Shown here piece after piece: positions 51,267-58,681 of a stretch of 64,000 nt of DNA. The stretch is taken from the NCBI GenBank assembly GCA_027487515.1, contig JAIYDL010000001.1:42745-106744 (forward strand), read 5' to 3'. A model generated the notes under the pieces. The model was not told the origin of the DNA, did no database searches, and saw only the letters and a list, made by a program, of their open reading frames with translations. Numbering within the stretch: position 1 is the stretch's first letter; every line of letters starts with the position of its first letter. Both the position numbers and the translations under genes were made by a program. Source of the stretch: Pseudomonadota bacterium (GTDB taxonomy: Bacteria; Bdellovibrionota; Bacteriovoracia; Bacteriovoracales; Bacteriovoracaceae).

Positions 51267-52289
51267 ATGAAAAAGATCATCGAATCAGCCGTTCTTGCGT
51301 CCAACCTTTCCAAGACGTTGATTTACTCTCTGGAATACCGCATGCTCTACGGTCTTTCCAAGGGTTTGTCCTTCTTCGTCGAGCCCCCCACTCGCGAGCG
51401 CAACCCGGAGCTCCTACGACACCTTGGGGAAGGAGTGGTGGAGCTTCACCGGGAGGACGGACGCAACGTGGCCGATGGCATCTACCCCATCCAAGTCATA
51501 AAACCTCGGGATCCTCGTGGCCACCTCGAAAATCTCCCGCGGCTCTTCGCCGATTCCCTAAGAATCTCTCGCCGCCGGCGGCTCAATCTTAAGCACGACT
51601 TTAAGTCGGGGCCCGAGAACGTCCCCGATTACCTGAAGCGCAATTACCATTTCCAGACTGACGGGTACTTTTCCGAAGAATCGGCGCGACTCTATGAGCA
51701 CCAGGTTGAAGTGCTTTTTTCGGGTACAGCCGCTCCCATGCGCCGGATGCTGATTAAGTTTCTCAAGAAGAAGTTCACTCTCAACCGGCCGCTTCGGATC
51801 CTCGAGATAGCTGCTGGCACAGGAGCTGCGACAGCGGATTTCGCCAGAAGCTTCCGGGTCCAGAGCTACACGGTCAGCGATGTTTCCGAAGATTACTTAA
51901 AGCTCGCCAAGAAGCGTATCCCCAAGGGCCCCTTCGAGTTTGTCCGGGCCTCTGCCGAAGCACTCCCGTTCAGCGACGGATCCTTTGACCTCGTCTTTTC
52001 AGTTTACCTCTTTCACGAACTGCCCCGGTCTGTGCGTGAAGAGGTTCTCAAGGAGACTTTCCGGGTGCTCGCTCCGGGAGGCATCATCGGGATCTGTGAT
52101 TCGATTCAGCGCGACGACGATCCGAAACTCAATGTCGTCCTGGAAACTTTTCCTAAAGATTACCACGAGCCGTTCTACAAGGATTACACGCTCTGGGACG
52201 CTCGTTCGTCGCTCGTGGGCGCGGGATTCACGGAAGTATCGAGCGACCATCGGTTGCTGTCGAAATACTGGGTCGCTCGGAAGCCCTGA
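51267..52289 (+). CDS. Class I SAM-dependent methyltransferase
   Basis: A 340-residue protein. A ~160-residue helical N-terminal part of unknown type (KRNYHFQTDGYFSEESARLYEHQVEVLFSGTAAPMRR) is followed by a Rossmann methyltransferase: motif I RILEIAAGTGAATADFAR, then VSDVSEDYLKLAKKR, FVRASAEALPFSDGSFDLVFSVYLFHELP. Substrate unknown. ATG 51267 chosen over upstream TTG 51240 because it is closer to a normal start; SD is weak (TGGA). Its last 62 nt overlap the convergent OYE gene. Confidence 0.8.
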   Translation: MKKIIESAVLASNLSKTLIYSLEYRMLYGLSKGLSFFVEPPTRERNPELLRHLGEGVVELHREDGRNVADGIYPIQVIKPRDPRGHLENLPRLFADSLRISRRRRLNLKHDFKSGPENVPDYLKRNYHFQTDGYFSEESARLYEHQVEVLFSGTAAPMRRMLIKFLKKKFTLNRPLRILEIAAGTGAATADFARSFRVQSYTVSDVSEDYLKLAKKRIPKGPFEFVRASAEALPFSDGSFDLVFSVYLFHELPRSVREEVLKETFRVLAPGGIIGICDSIQRDDDPKLNVVLETFPKDYHEPFYKDYTLWDARSSLVGAGFTEVSSDHRLLSKYWVARKP

Positions 52290-53313
52290 GGCCAGAGCAG
52301 GCTCCACCGTGGAGTTGCTCTTTCCCCCAGGTCTCTGGGTCTTTTAGGATTGCCCTTCCCACGGCCGCCAACGAGACTCTATTCGCTCGAACGAGCTCAT
52401 CGATGAAGGCACCGGTTTCGATGCCTCCGACGCCGATCACCGGGACGGCCGTGTGCCGCTGGATGACCGCCGCTTCTTCGATGAGGTAGCCCTCCCCAAG
52501 CCTGGCCCCAGGGCGTCTCCAGCCCCCGATCCCGGAGGAGACGTTTATGACATGAACCCCTGCGGTCTGGAGCTCTTGAGCGAGGAAGATCGAAGCAGAG
52601 ATCGTGAGACCCCCGTCCATGAAATCTTGCCCAGGCAACCGAACCGAGAGGAGGAGGGGAGGGTGCTGGGAGCGGATCTCCTTGACGATGTCGAGAAGAA
52701 GCCGGGCATTTTTTTTGAGACTCCCGCCGAACTCATCGGTCCGTTTGTTGGTGAGCGGGGAGAGCCATTGATTTAGACCGTACCCGTGTGCGGCGTGGAG
52801 TTCCACGACGTCGAAGTCCGACTTCACTGCCCGATCTGCCGCGGCGATGAACCACGCCTTCCAGTCGTAGATGTCCGAGGTGCTCATGGCGGTGGGAATC
52901 TCGAGGGTTCGATCTTTCACCGGCACTCTAATGCCGCTGGGTGAGTGAAGCACACCCCCGGAGAAGCAGCGCTCAGTTTTCCCCCCGGCATGGGTCAGCT
53001 GAAGGCCCGCCACCGCTCCGGAGTGGTGAATCGCTGCTGCAATCTTCTTGAGCCCCGGAACCTGCTCATCGAGGTTGACCCCGAGTTGCAGCGCTTCGCT
53101 CTTTCCACTCAGGTGGACGAAGCTGTACTCAGCGATGAGGAGCCCAGCGCTGGCCTTTCCGAGGCGGGCGTAGTGCTTCACGGTCTCGGGAGTGACGAAC
53201 CCAGAGAGATCTGCGGTCCCCGACGCCATCGGAGGGATGACGACGCGGTTTCGGAGTGTGATCTCGGGGCTCAGGCTGAGGGGTGTTTGGCGCGGGGGAG
53301 TGGGAGTGCTCAT
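52228..53313 (-). CDS. Old yellow enzyme-family NADH:flavin oxidoreductase
   Basis: A 361-residue FMN enzyme of the OYE/2,4-dienoyl-CoA reductase-like group: LRNRVVIPPMASGTADLSGFVTP, LQLTHAGGKTER, DVVELHAAHGYGLNQWLSP, TNKRTDEFGGSLKKNARLLLDIV and GVGGIETG in the phosphate region. Members reduce alpha,beta-unsaturated carbonyl compounds or nitro compounds. Begins at ATG 53313 behind an overlapping divergent promoter with the LysR gene, so the LysR protein is the likely regulator. Confidence 0.9.
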   Translation of the reverse strand: MSTPTPPRQTPLSLSPEITLRNRVVIPPMASGTADLSGFVTPETVKHYARLGKASAGLLIAEYSFVHLSGKSEALQLGVNLDEQVPGLKKIAAAIHHSGAVAGLQLTHAGGKTERCFSGGVLHSPSGIRVPVKDRTLEIPTAMSTSDIYDWKAWFIAAADRAVKSDFDVVELHAAHGYGLNQWLSPLTNKRTDEFGGSLKKNARLLLDIVKEIRSQHPPLLLSVRLPGQDFMDGGLTISASIFLAQELQTAGVHVINVSSGIGGWRRPGARLGEGYLIEEAAVIQRHTAVPVIGVGGIETGAFIDELVRANRVSLAAVGRAILKDPETWGKEQLHGGACSGLRASERPSISTATDGRSILP

Positions 53314-53319
53314 GCGCGG

Positions 53320-53347
53320 ACTATAGGCCAAGGCCATCGTTTGACAA
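53320..53347 (-). promoter_or_regulatory. Leaderless promoter of the OYE gene
   Basis: On the minus strand TTGTCA (53347-53342), 16-nt spacer, TATAGT (53325-53320), then 6 nt to the ATG at 53313. No SD. Its -35 overlaps that of the divergent LysR promoter. Confidence 0.65.
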
Positions 53348-53369
53348 AGAAACTTAAATTCACTTATTG
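53341..53369 (+). promoter_or_regulatory. Leaderless promoter of the LysR gene
   Basis: TTGACA (53341-53346), 17-nt spacer, TTATTG (53364-53369), 8 nt to the ATG at 53378 and no SD. The -35 hexamers of the two divergent promoters share five bases (53342-53346), so a single bound LysR dimer could control both. Confidence 0.6.
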
Positions 53370-53377
53370 TTTCGTTT

Positions 53378-54232
53378 ATGGAAACATTTGAGTTGCGGTA
53401 TTTTCTTGGGGTTGCGCGGACGGAGAACATCCATCGGGCCGCCGAGGACCTGCACGTTTCTCCCGGATCCTTGAGCAAGGCGATCTCCCGGCTCGAGGAA
53501 GAGCTCTCGGTGAAGCTCTTCTCCCGAGACGGAAGGAACATTAAACTCACCGAGCATGGCCGACTCCTCCAGCTCCGGGCCTCGCAGTTGATCCAGCTCG
53601 AAGAGGCCACGAGGCTCGAGCTCGCCGGGGCCAAGGGAACCATTCACGTTCACATCGCCGGAAGCGAGATGATTCTCGCCCACTGGGGCCTGCGCTTGAG
53701 CGAAACGATTAAGGAGGGGCATCCCCGGGCGCAGTTCGAGTACCAGTCAACGGATGAGAAGACCGCCTGGGAGCGCGTGGAACGAGGGGAGGCCCACGTG
53801 GCACTGACGACGGATCATGTTCCCGTGGGGAGAGGACTGAGTTCGAAAGTCATCGGCGAGGCGACGTTTAAAACATTCGTCGGAGGAGGGCACCCTCTCC
53901 GGAAGAGGAAGACCGTCTCCGTTGACGAACTCCTGACCCATTCCTTCGTGAGTACGAACCGTCCTCTGTTTGGGAAAGTCGGCGCAGGGCCGTCGCTCGA
54001 TGGATGGAGAGACGATAAGTTTCCGAGAAGAGTAGACTATCTGACGTCCAGCCAAAAGGTCCTCGAGCAAGTCGTCACCTCAGGGAAGGCCGTGGCCTAC
54101 CTCCCTGATTACTTGGGCCTAGACCTGGGGTTGGTAGCGGTCGAGGTTCTGGGGTGCCCCTTCGTCTGCCGCCAGAAAATTAAACTCGTCGTGCGAAACC
54201 CCAAAGAGCTGACTTGGCTTGACTGGTCCTGA
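53378..54232 (+). CDS. LysR-family transcriptional regulator
   Basis: A 284-residue LysR regulator. The winged HTH (residues 3-60) includes ELRYFLGVARTENIHRAAEDLHVSPGSLSKAISRLEEELSVKLFSRDGRNIKLTEHG; the rest is the periplasmic-binding-like co-inducer domain. Divergent from OYE with shared promoter. Expected to activate the OYE gene in response to an electrophile or to repress its own gene. Confidence 0.9.
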   Translation: METFELRYFLGVARTENIHRAAEDLHVSPGSLSKAISRLEEELSVKLFSRDGRNIKLTEHGRLLQLRASQLIQLEEATRLELAGAKGTIHVHIAGSEMILAHWGLRLSETIKEGHPRAQFEYQSTDEKTAWERVERGEAHVALTTDHVPVGRGLSSKVIGEATFKTFVGGGHPLRKRKTVSVDELLTHSFVSTNRPLFGKVGAGPSLDGWRDDKFPRRVDYLTSSQKVLEQVVTSGKAVAYLPDYLGLDLGLVAVEVLGCPFVCRQKIKLVVRNPKELTWLDWS

Positions 54233-54255
54233 GGGGAGAGGTTAGAAGTCCACCC

Positions 54256-54762
54256 ATGAGCACCCCACGACATGTCATGTACAAAACTCTAGAACCGCTA
54301 CACGCCCTTCCTCCGGAAGGCTCACGTCCAGTGACAACCGCCGACGGTGAGCTCCTGGGTCATCTCATGTATCACTCCTACCTCGGGACCATCGACTACG
54401 ACGGAGAGACCCTCGACCAGGCGATCCAGGAGATGAGCGAAACCCTCACGGGAAAATACGGAAAAGTTAATTTCCCGGCCTCCCTTGCGGTGATCGACGG
54501 AGGAACCGCAGTTGCGGCGGTGATCTTCGTCGATCATGCAAAACTCGGCATGCCTCTCCTCGCGTTTACGATGACTCACCCGAAGTTTCAGGGAAGAGGA
54601 CTGGCCCAGGGTCTTATAACGTCCTGCCTCCGGAACCTCCAGGAGCAAGCCTTTGCGGAATGCTGCCTCGTCGTCACCAAGGGGAATCGTCCGGCGGAGG
54701 ACATCTACAAAAAGCTAGGCTTCTCCCTTACCCGAGGTACGGGCCCGGGAGTCAGTCCTTAA
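54256..54762 (+). CDS. GNAT-family N-acetyltransferase
   Basis: A 168-residue acyltransferase with the GNAT acetyl-CoA motif QGRGLAQGLITSCL and preceding beta4 FTMTHPKF, then NRPAEDIYKKLGFSLTRG. Substrate unknown. It follows the LysR gene by 23 nt on the same strand and its last 11 nt overlap the convergent gene at 54752. Confidence 0.82.
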   Translation: MSTPRHVMYKTLEPLHALPPEGSRPVTTADGELLGHLMYHSYLGTIDYDGETLDQAIQEMSETLTGKYGKVNFPASLAVIDGGTAVAAVIFVDHAKLGMPLLAFTMTHPKFQGRGLAQGLITSCLRNLQEQAFAECCLVVTKGNRPAEDIYKKLGFSLTRGTGPGVSP

Positions 54763-55198
54763 AAAAGGGATTGATGATGCTATTGAAGATTTCACCCACC
54801 CGGACCTTCGCCTCCCGGACGATGACGTTCTTCGGGGTGTAGTCTCCGATGGGGGACTCGATGATGTGGCCCACGAGGATCTGGCCGCTCTCGGTGTGAG
54901 GCAGATGAAGTTTCTGGGCCTGGAATAAGAAATAGGTCCGTCTCTCAGAGGAGTTGATCCGTCTGCGGGCCTCGTAGGAATTCTTTTCCATCGGGTCATC
55001 GATGGAGAGAGCGCCGGAAAAACTGAGCTGGTGGCTGTGATGCCCGGTTGCCACCAGGTGGTCGAAGAAGGCGTCGGTTTCAGAGATGATGAAACCGTGT
55101 TGCATTTCATGGTGCATTTCTTCTGGCGCAGCCTCCCCAGCTAGGGCCATGAGGGATCCGGTCAGAAGAACGAAGACGATGGTGATGATCTTTTTCAT
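54752..55198 (-). CDS. Secreted protein, function unknown
   Basis: A 148-residue protein with a signal peptide (MKKIITIVFVLLTGSLMALAG). Mature part is His-rich near its start (EEMHHEMQHGF, ATGHHSHQLSF) and ends with a beta-rich segment. The His cluster might bind metal. No family recognised. Convergent with the GNAT gene (overlapping stops); divergent from the HTH-isochorismatase gene. Confidence 0.6.
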   Translation of the reverse strand: MKKIITIVFVLLTGSLMALAGEAAPEEMHHEMQHGFIISETDAFFDHLVATGHHSHQLSFSGALSIDDPMEKNSYEARRRINSSERRTYFLFQAQKLHLPHTESGQILVGHIIESPIGDYTPKNVIVREAKVRVGEIFNSIINPFFKD

Positions 55199-55255
55199 AC
55201 TCTCTCCTTGTTGCGAGTAGAGTATTTGTAGGCCAGGAGTTACACTTGAAGAATC

Positions 55256-55290
55256 GCAAAGCTTGCAACCCGGACTGCAATCTTTGCAAC
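55256..55290 (+). promoter_or_regulatory. Two operator-like repeats before the HTH-isochorismatase gene
   Basis: GCAAAGCTTGCAAC (55256-55269) and GCAATCTTTGCAAC (55277-55290) match at 10 of 14 bases with starts exactly 21 bp apart, about two helical turns. Each is a short palindrome (GCAA-N3-TTGC). They lie 14-48 nt before the gene start and could bind the encoded HTH protein. Confidence 0.5.
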
Positions 55291-55303
55291 TCCGAGGATG
55301 GCC

Positions 55304-56140
55304 ATGACCGCAGCAAAGACTCGCTTCCCACTTTCGTCAGACCAGTTAGAGCTGTTGCATGCGTTTGAGCAGACGGGCTCGTTGAAAGAACTCTCTGCGC
55401 ACCTCGGGAAGGATCAGTCCGTGGTATCGCGCCAGTTGCAGAGGCTCGGAGAAGAGTGGCCGGTGATCCAAAAAGTTCGAGGAAAATGGAGCCTCACCCC
55501 TTTGGGGGTAAAGATCAATCAGATGACACGTCTGTTCGTGGATGAGTACGCGGAGTGCCTCGGGAGTGAGCTGCGAAGTCAGATCCAGGTTGAGACCTCA
55601 GCTCTCCTCGTGATCAACGCGCAAAAGGCGCTCCTGGCAGCGACCGCGAACCGGAGTAATCCTTCGGCGGAACTGAACATCGAACTCCTGTTAGGCTTCT
55701 GGAGAAGAAAAGGGGGGAGGGCTATTCACGTCCAACACCTCTCCGAGAACCCCGAGTCTGATTTCCATCACGCCTCACCGCTCTCCCAGTTTCTTCCAAA
55801 CATCGCTCCCCGCGGCGACGAAGTAGTCATTCAGAAACTAAGTTCAAGCTCCTTCGTGAAGACTTCCCTTGAGGAGGTCTTGCGCGACCATGGCCTCTCG
55901 ACCCTCGTCCTCACGGGGTTCACGGCCAATGACTGCATCGAAGCAACTGCGAGAGATTCATCAGAAAGGGGTTTTAGCACCTACGTCGCCGGAGACTGCA
56001 CCGCCATGTTTGACTTCGTGGCCCCGGATAAGAGGATCCACGGTGCGGAGAAGATGCACGAACTCATCCTGGCCAACATCGAGCTACGGTATGGTCAAGT
56101 GCGAGATTTGAGTTTCTTTCTTCGCCAGGATGAGACGTAG
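55304..56140 (+). CDS. LysR-type HTH fused to isochorismatase-like domain
   Basis: A 278-residue fusion not recognised as a named family. Residues about 8-80 are a LysR-type winged HTH (QLELLHAFEQTGSLKELSAHLGKDQSVVSRQLQRL ... WSLTPLG). Residues about 98-265 are an isochorismatase/cysteine hydrolase fold with Lys178 (VIQKLSSSSF) and Cys211 (GFTANDCIEATARDS); the catalytic Asp position reads VINAQ (Asn105). Inference: a regulator whose sensor is a repurposed amidohydrolase. ATG 55304 has GAGG 6 nt upstream; ATG 55298 is too close to it. Confidence 0.8.
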   Translation: MTAAKTRFPLSSDQLELLHAFEQTGSLKELSAHLGKDQSVVSRQLQRLGEEWPVIQKVRGKWSLTPLGVKINQMTRLFVDEYAECLGSELRSQIQVETSALLVINAQKALLAATANRSNPSAELNIELLLGFWRRKGGRAIHVQHLSENPESDFHHASPLSQFLPNIAPRGDEVVIQKLSSSSFVKTSLEEVLRDHGLSTLVLTGFTANDCIEATARDSSERGFSTYVAGDCTAMFDFVAPDKRIHGAEKMHELILANIELRYGQVRDLSFFLRQDET

Positions 56141-56224
56141 TGATCAGTCTTGCAAAGCTTTACATGAGACTAGGACTCGAGCCGCTTGGCCTGAGGTGAG
56201 TCAGCTCTTAGATCGAAAGTTTGG

Positions 56225-57274
56225 TCATCCAAGAACATGGCGGGTCTTTGGAAAAAAGTTCTCTCTGAGCCAAAGGGAGACTCGGACTAAAAAAATGAGC
56301 ACCGGGACTTCTACCAAAGGACCAATGACGGCCGCGAAGGCAGCGCCGTGATTGATTCCGAACGTGGCGATGGCCACGGCGATGGCGAGCTCAAAGTTAT
56401 TCGACGCGGCGGTAAAAGAAAGAGTCACCGAACGAGCGTAGTCAGCACCGGCCTTCTTGCTCAAGACGAAGGACACGAGGAACATGGTGAAGAAGTAAAT
56501 CGTTAGCGGCACCGCAATTCTGACGACGTCCATCGGGAGCTGAACGATTTTCTCACCTTTGAGAGAAAACATCACCACGATCGTGAACAAGAGGAAAATG
56601 AGAGTGATGGGACTTATGCGGGGAAGGAACGAGTGGTCGTACCAGGCACCGCCTTTGAACTGGCGCAGAACTTTGCGAGTCACGAATCCGGCCAAAAAAG
56701 GGATCCCTAAATAGATCGCCACCGACTGAGCGATGTCTCCCATGGTGAACGTGACCTCAATGCTTTCGAGTCCGAAGACTGTCGGTAAGAAAGTCATAAA
56801 GAGGTAGGCGTAGAGAGGGAAAAAGAGGATCTGAAAGAGAGAGTTAAAAGCGACGAGCCCTGCACAGTATTCTGCGCTCCCTTTTGCTAACTGGTTCCAG
56901 ACGAGGACCATGGCGATGCAGCGGGCGAGTCCGATCAGGATGAGCCCCAGCATGTAATCGGGATACTCTCTTAGGAAGAGAACGGAGAGCCCGAACATCA
57001 GTAAGGGACCAATCAGCCAGTTTTGAACGAGTGAGAGAAGAAGGATCTTTCGGTCTTTGAAGACAACGGCGATCTCCTCGTAGTTCACCTTCGCGAGCGG
57101 CGGATACATCATGAGGATAAGTCCCAGAGCGATCGGAAGGGAGGTTGATCCTAGGCTCAAGGAACTCAGGCCCTGTGAAAAGGCAGGAAGAAAATGACCG
57201 AGCGCAACGCCCACACCCATCGCCAAAAAAATCCAAACCGTAAGATATCGGTCAAGGAACGATAGACTTTTCAA
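56225..57274 (-). CDS. acr3: ACR3-family arsenite efflux transporter
   Basis: A 349-residue membrane protein with ten hydrophobic segments. Family motifs include [41 protein letters not shown] with the conserved Cys119 and the C-terminal [21 protein letters not shown]. Exports As(III) (sometimes Sb(III)). Its start overlaps the arsC stop by 4 nt; the product of arsC is its substrate. Confidence 0.93.
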   Translation of the reverse strand: MKSLSFLDRYLTVWIFLAMGVGVALGHFLPAFSQGLSSLSLGSTSLPIALGLILMMYPPLAKVNYEEIAVVFKDRKILLLSLVQNWLIGPLLMFGLSVLFLREYPDYMLGLILIGLARCIAMVLVWNQLAKGSAEYCAGLVAFNSLFQILFFPLYAYLFMTFLPTVFGLESIEVTFTMGDIAQSVAIYLGIPFLAGFVTRKVLRQFKGGAWYDHSFLPRISPITLIFLLFTIVVMFSLKGEKIVQLPMDVVRIAVPLTIYFFTMFLVSFVLSKKAGADYARSVTLSFTAASNNFELAIAVAIATFGINHGAAFAAVIGPLVEVPVLIFLVRVSLWLRENFFPKTRHVLG

Positions 57275-57687
57275 AGGTAAACCTTCAGATTTTTTATGGC
57301 GGCCTCGATCTCATCCCTGACCCTCCGGTAAACCGGAAGAATCTCCTCCTCGGTGACCATATCTCTGGTCAATGCAGGTGGATCCTGGAACCCGACATGG
57401 ACAACTTTACCGCCCGGGAAGTACGGGCAGCTCTCTTTCGCGGCATCGCAAACAGTCACGACGTAGTCGAAGCGCACCTCGGGAAGTTCATCCAGAGTCT
57501 TCGAGGCATGGGTCGTGAGATCGACTCCGACTTCCTTCATCACTCGAATGGCACGGAGGTTCATGCCATGCTTTTTGGTGCCAGCGGAGTAAACCTCGAA
57601 CTCCGCTCCCCAGTATTTTCTGCAAAACCCTTCGGCCATCTGGGAGCGGCAGGAGTTCCCTGTGCAGAGGAATAAAATTTTCTTCAC
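57271..57687 (-). CDS. arsC: Arsenate reductase, thioredoxin-dependent type
   Basis: A 138-residue enzyme of the low-molecular-weight-phosphatase fold: P-loop Cys8-x5-Arg14 ([15 protein letters not shown]) and Cys80/Cys87 ([16 protein letters not shown]), the redox triad of S. aureus pI258-type ArsC that reduces As(V) to As(III) with thioredoxin. Start and stop overlap merR and acr3 by 4 nt on each side: a tightly coupled operon merR-arsC-acr3. Confidence 0.93.
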   Translation of the reverse strand: MKKILFLCTGNSCRSQMAEGFCRKYWGAEFEVYSAGTKKHGMNLRAIRVMKEVGVDLTTHASKTLDELPEVRFDYVVTVCDAAKESCPYFPGGKVVHVGFQDPPALTRDMVTEEEILPVYRRVRDEIEAAIKNLKVYL

Positions 57688-58097
57688 GTCGTACCGAGTC
57701 CTAGTTCAAAGCAGTCCTGAACTCTAAACTCTCGAATCTGATCCAGATCGGCGTCACACGCACAGGCCAACTGGCCCAGGCTTTTCTTCATGCGCGTGAG
57801 GTCTTCGATCTTCTGCTGAATCTCTCGAATTTTTTGCTCCGTCTTAAGTTTTACGGTAGAGCACGTCAGCCGCGACTTGGTATTGAGCTCCAGGAGTTCT
57901 TTGATTTCCTTCAGAGTAAATCCGACGTCCTGGGCCCTTTTGATGAATCGGATTCGCTGGGCATCCTCCGGAGCGTAGATCCGGTACGCGCCAACGGCCT
58001 TGGGCTCTCGCAAGAGACCCCGGCGCTGGTAAAAGCGCACGGTTTCGATCCCGACGCCTGAGAGCTCTGCAATTTTACTGATGGTTAGTTTTTCCAT
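57684..58097 (-). CDS. MerR-family metal(loid)-responsive regulator
   Basis: A 137-residue regulator with N-terminal HTH (ISKIAELSGVGIETVRFYQRRGLLREP) and coiled-coil dimer helix (QKIREIQQKIEDLTRMKKSLGQL). Cys79, Cys112, Cys114 and Cys129 fit the three-Cys metal site of MerR/CadR/PbrR (positions about 79, 112-117, 120-129). Encoded first in the ars operon under its own mer-type promoter, it likely senses As(III), Sb(III) or another thiophilic metal. No ArsR gene is seen here. Confidence 0.85.
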   Translation of the reverse strand: MEKLTISKIAELSGVGIETVRFYQRRGLLREPKAVGAYRIYAPEDAQRIRFIKRAQDVGFTLKEIKELLELNTKSRLTCSTVKLKTEQKIREIQQKIEDLTRMKKSLGQLACACDADLDQIREFRVQDCFELGLGTT

Positions 58098-58103
58098 GAC
58101 CTC

Positions 58104-58135
58104 TTATTACACTCCGTACCATGGTACGGAGTCAA
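58104..58135 (-). promoter_or_regulatory. MerR-type long-spacer promoter and operator
   Basis: On the minus strand TTGACT (58135-58130), a 20-nt spacer and TAATAA (58109-58104). The spacer contains a perfect 22-bp palindrome (58111-58132) with halves ACTCCGTACCA and TGGTACGGAGT, nearly identical to the mer operator core. The start codon (58097) lies 6 nt after the -10, so a leaderless transcript is likely. Confidence 0.85.
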
Positions 58136-58149
58136 GTCATGGTTTCCGG

Positions 58150-58593
58150 TTAAGACTTTTCGAAGAGCGTTCCGAAATTCTTAAGCGTATTGGTGAAATC
58201 CTCTAGCTTGGCCTTTCCTATTTTTTCCAGCTTCTTCTCGAGGTTCTCGTAGATGCCGATGATCTTGGAAGCGTCACTCTTTCCTTCCGCCGTAAGGACC
58301 AAACAGAGGGATCGCGCGTCTTTTTCATCCATGCGGCGCTTGATCTTGCCCCGGCCTTCAAGTTCGGAGAGACTTTGACTCACGCTGGATTTAGAGAGGC
58401 CGAGCTCCCTGACGATGGACATCGGAGTCACCTTGTTCTTTCCTTCGAAGTAAATCGTCAGAAGCACGAGTGATTGAATGAAGTTAACTCCATACTTCCT
58501 TAGCTCTGCGGAAAAGGTGGCCTGCACCGTGTTGTTTAACCGGTACATTTGAAAGATGGTACTTCTTTCAGTGTAAGAGGATATCTTCATCAT
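58150..58593 (-). CDS. MarR-family regulator, candidate biotin-operon regulator
   Basis: A 147-residue winged-helix protein: FIQSLVLLTIYFEGKNKVTPMSIVRELGLSKSSVSQSLSELEGRGKIKRRMDEKDARSLCLVLTAEGK is the MarR core. It is divergent from the bioBFDA operon, 88 nt away, with a palindrome in the shared region, so it may control biotin synthesis. Neither a BirA HTH nor BioR/BioQ is visible in this window. Two start ATGs (58593, 58590); no SD. Its ligand is unknown. Confidence 0.85.
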   Translation of the reverse strand: MMKISSYTERSTIFQMYRLNNTVQATFSAELRKYGVNFIQSLVLLTIYFEGKNKVTPMSIVRELGLSKSSVSQSLSELEGRGKIKRRMDEKDARSLCLVLTAEGKSDASKIIGIYENLEKKLEKIGKAKLEDFTNTLKNFGTLFEKS

Positions 58594-58609
58594 TAGTTAT
58601 TTTCATGAA

Positions 58610-58628
58610 TAGTTTAATATGTAAACTA
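58610..58628. promoter_or_regulatory. Palindrome between marR and bioB
   Basis: TAGTTTA (58610-58616), ATATG, TAAACTA (58622-58628): a perfect 7-5-7 inverted repeat, 17 nt upstream of the marR start and 54 nt upstream of bioB. TTTACA inside it can act as the -35 box of the marR promoter. Suitable for a MarR dimer. Confidence 0.6.
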
Positions 58629-58666
58629 GTTAGATTTGAACTGCCTTTCATTTTGCAGACTTCCCT

Positions 58667-58672
58667 TACTAT
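58667..58672 (+). promoter_or_regulatory. Candidate -10 box of the biotin operon
   Basis: TACTAT lies 9 nt before the bioB ATG (58682), with no Shine-Dalgarno sequence in the gap. A good -35 at normal distance is not evident, which would suit an activated or regulated promoter. Confidence 0.35.
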
Positions 58673-58681
58673 TCTTGCCCG

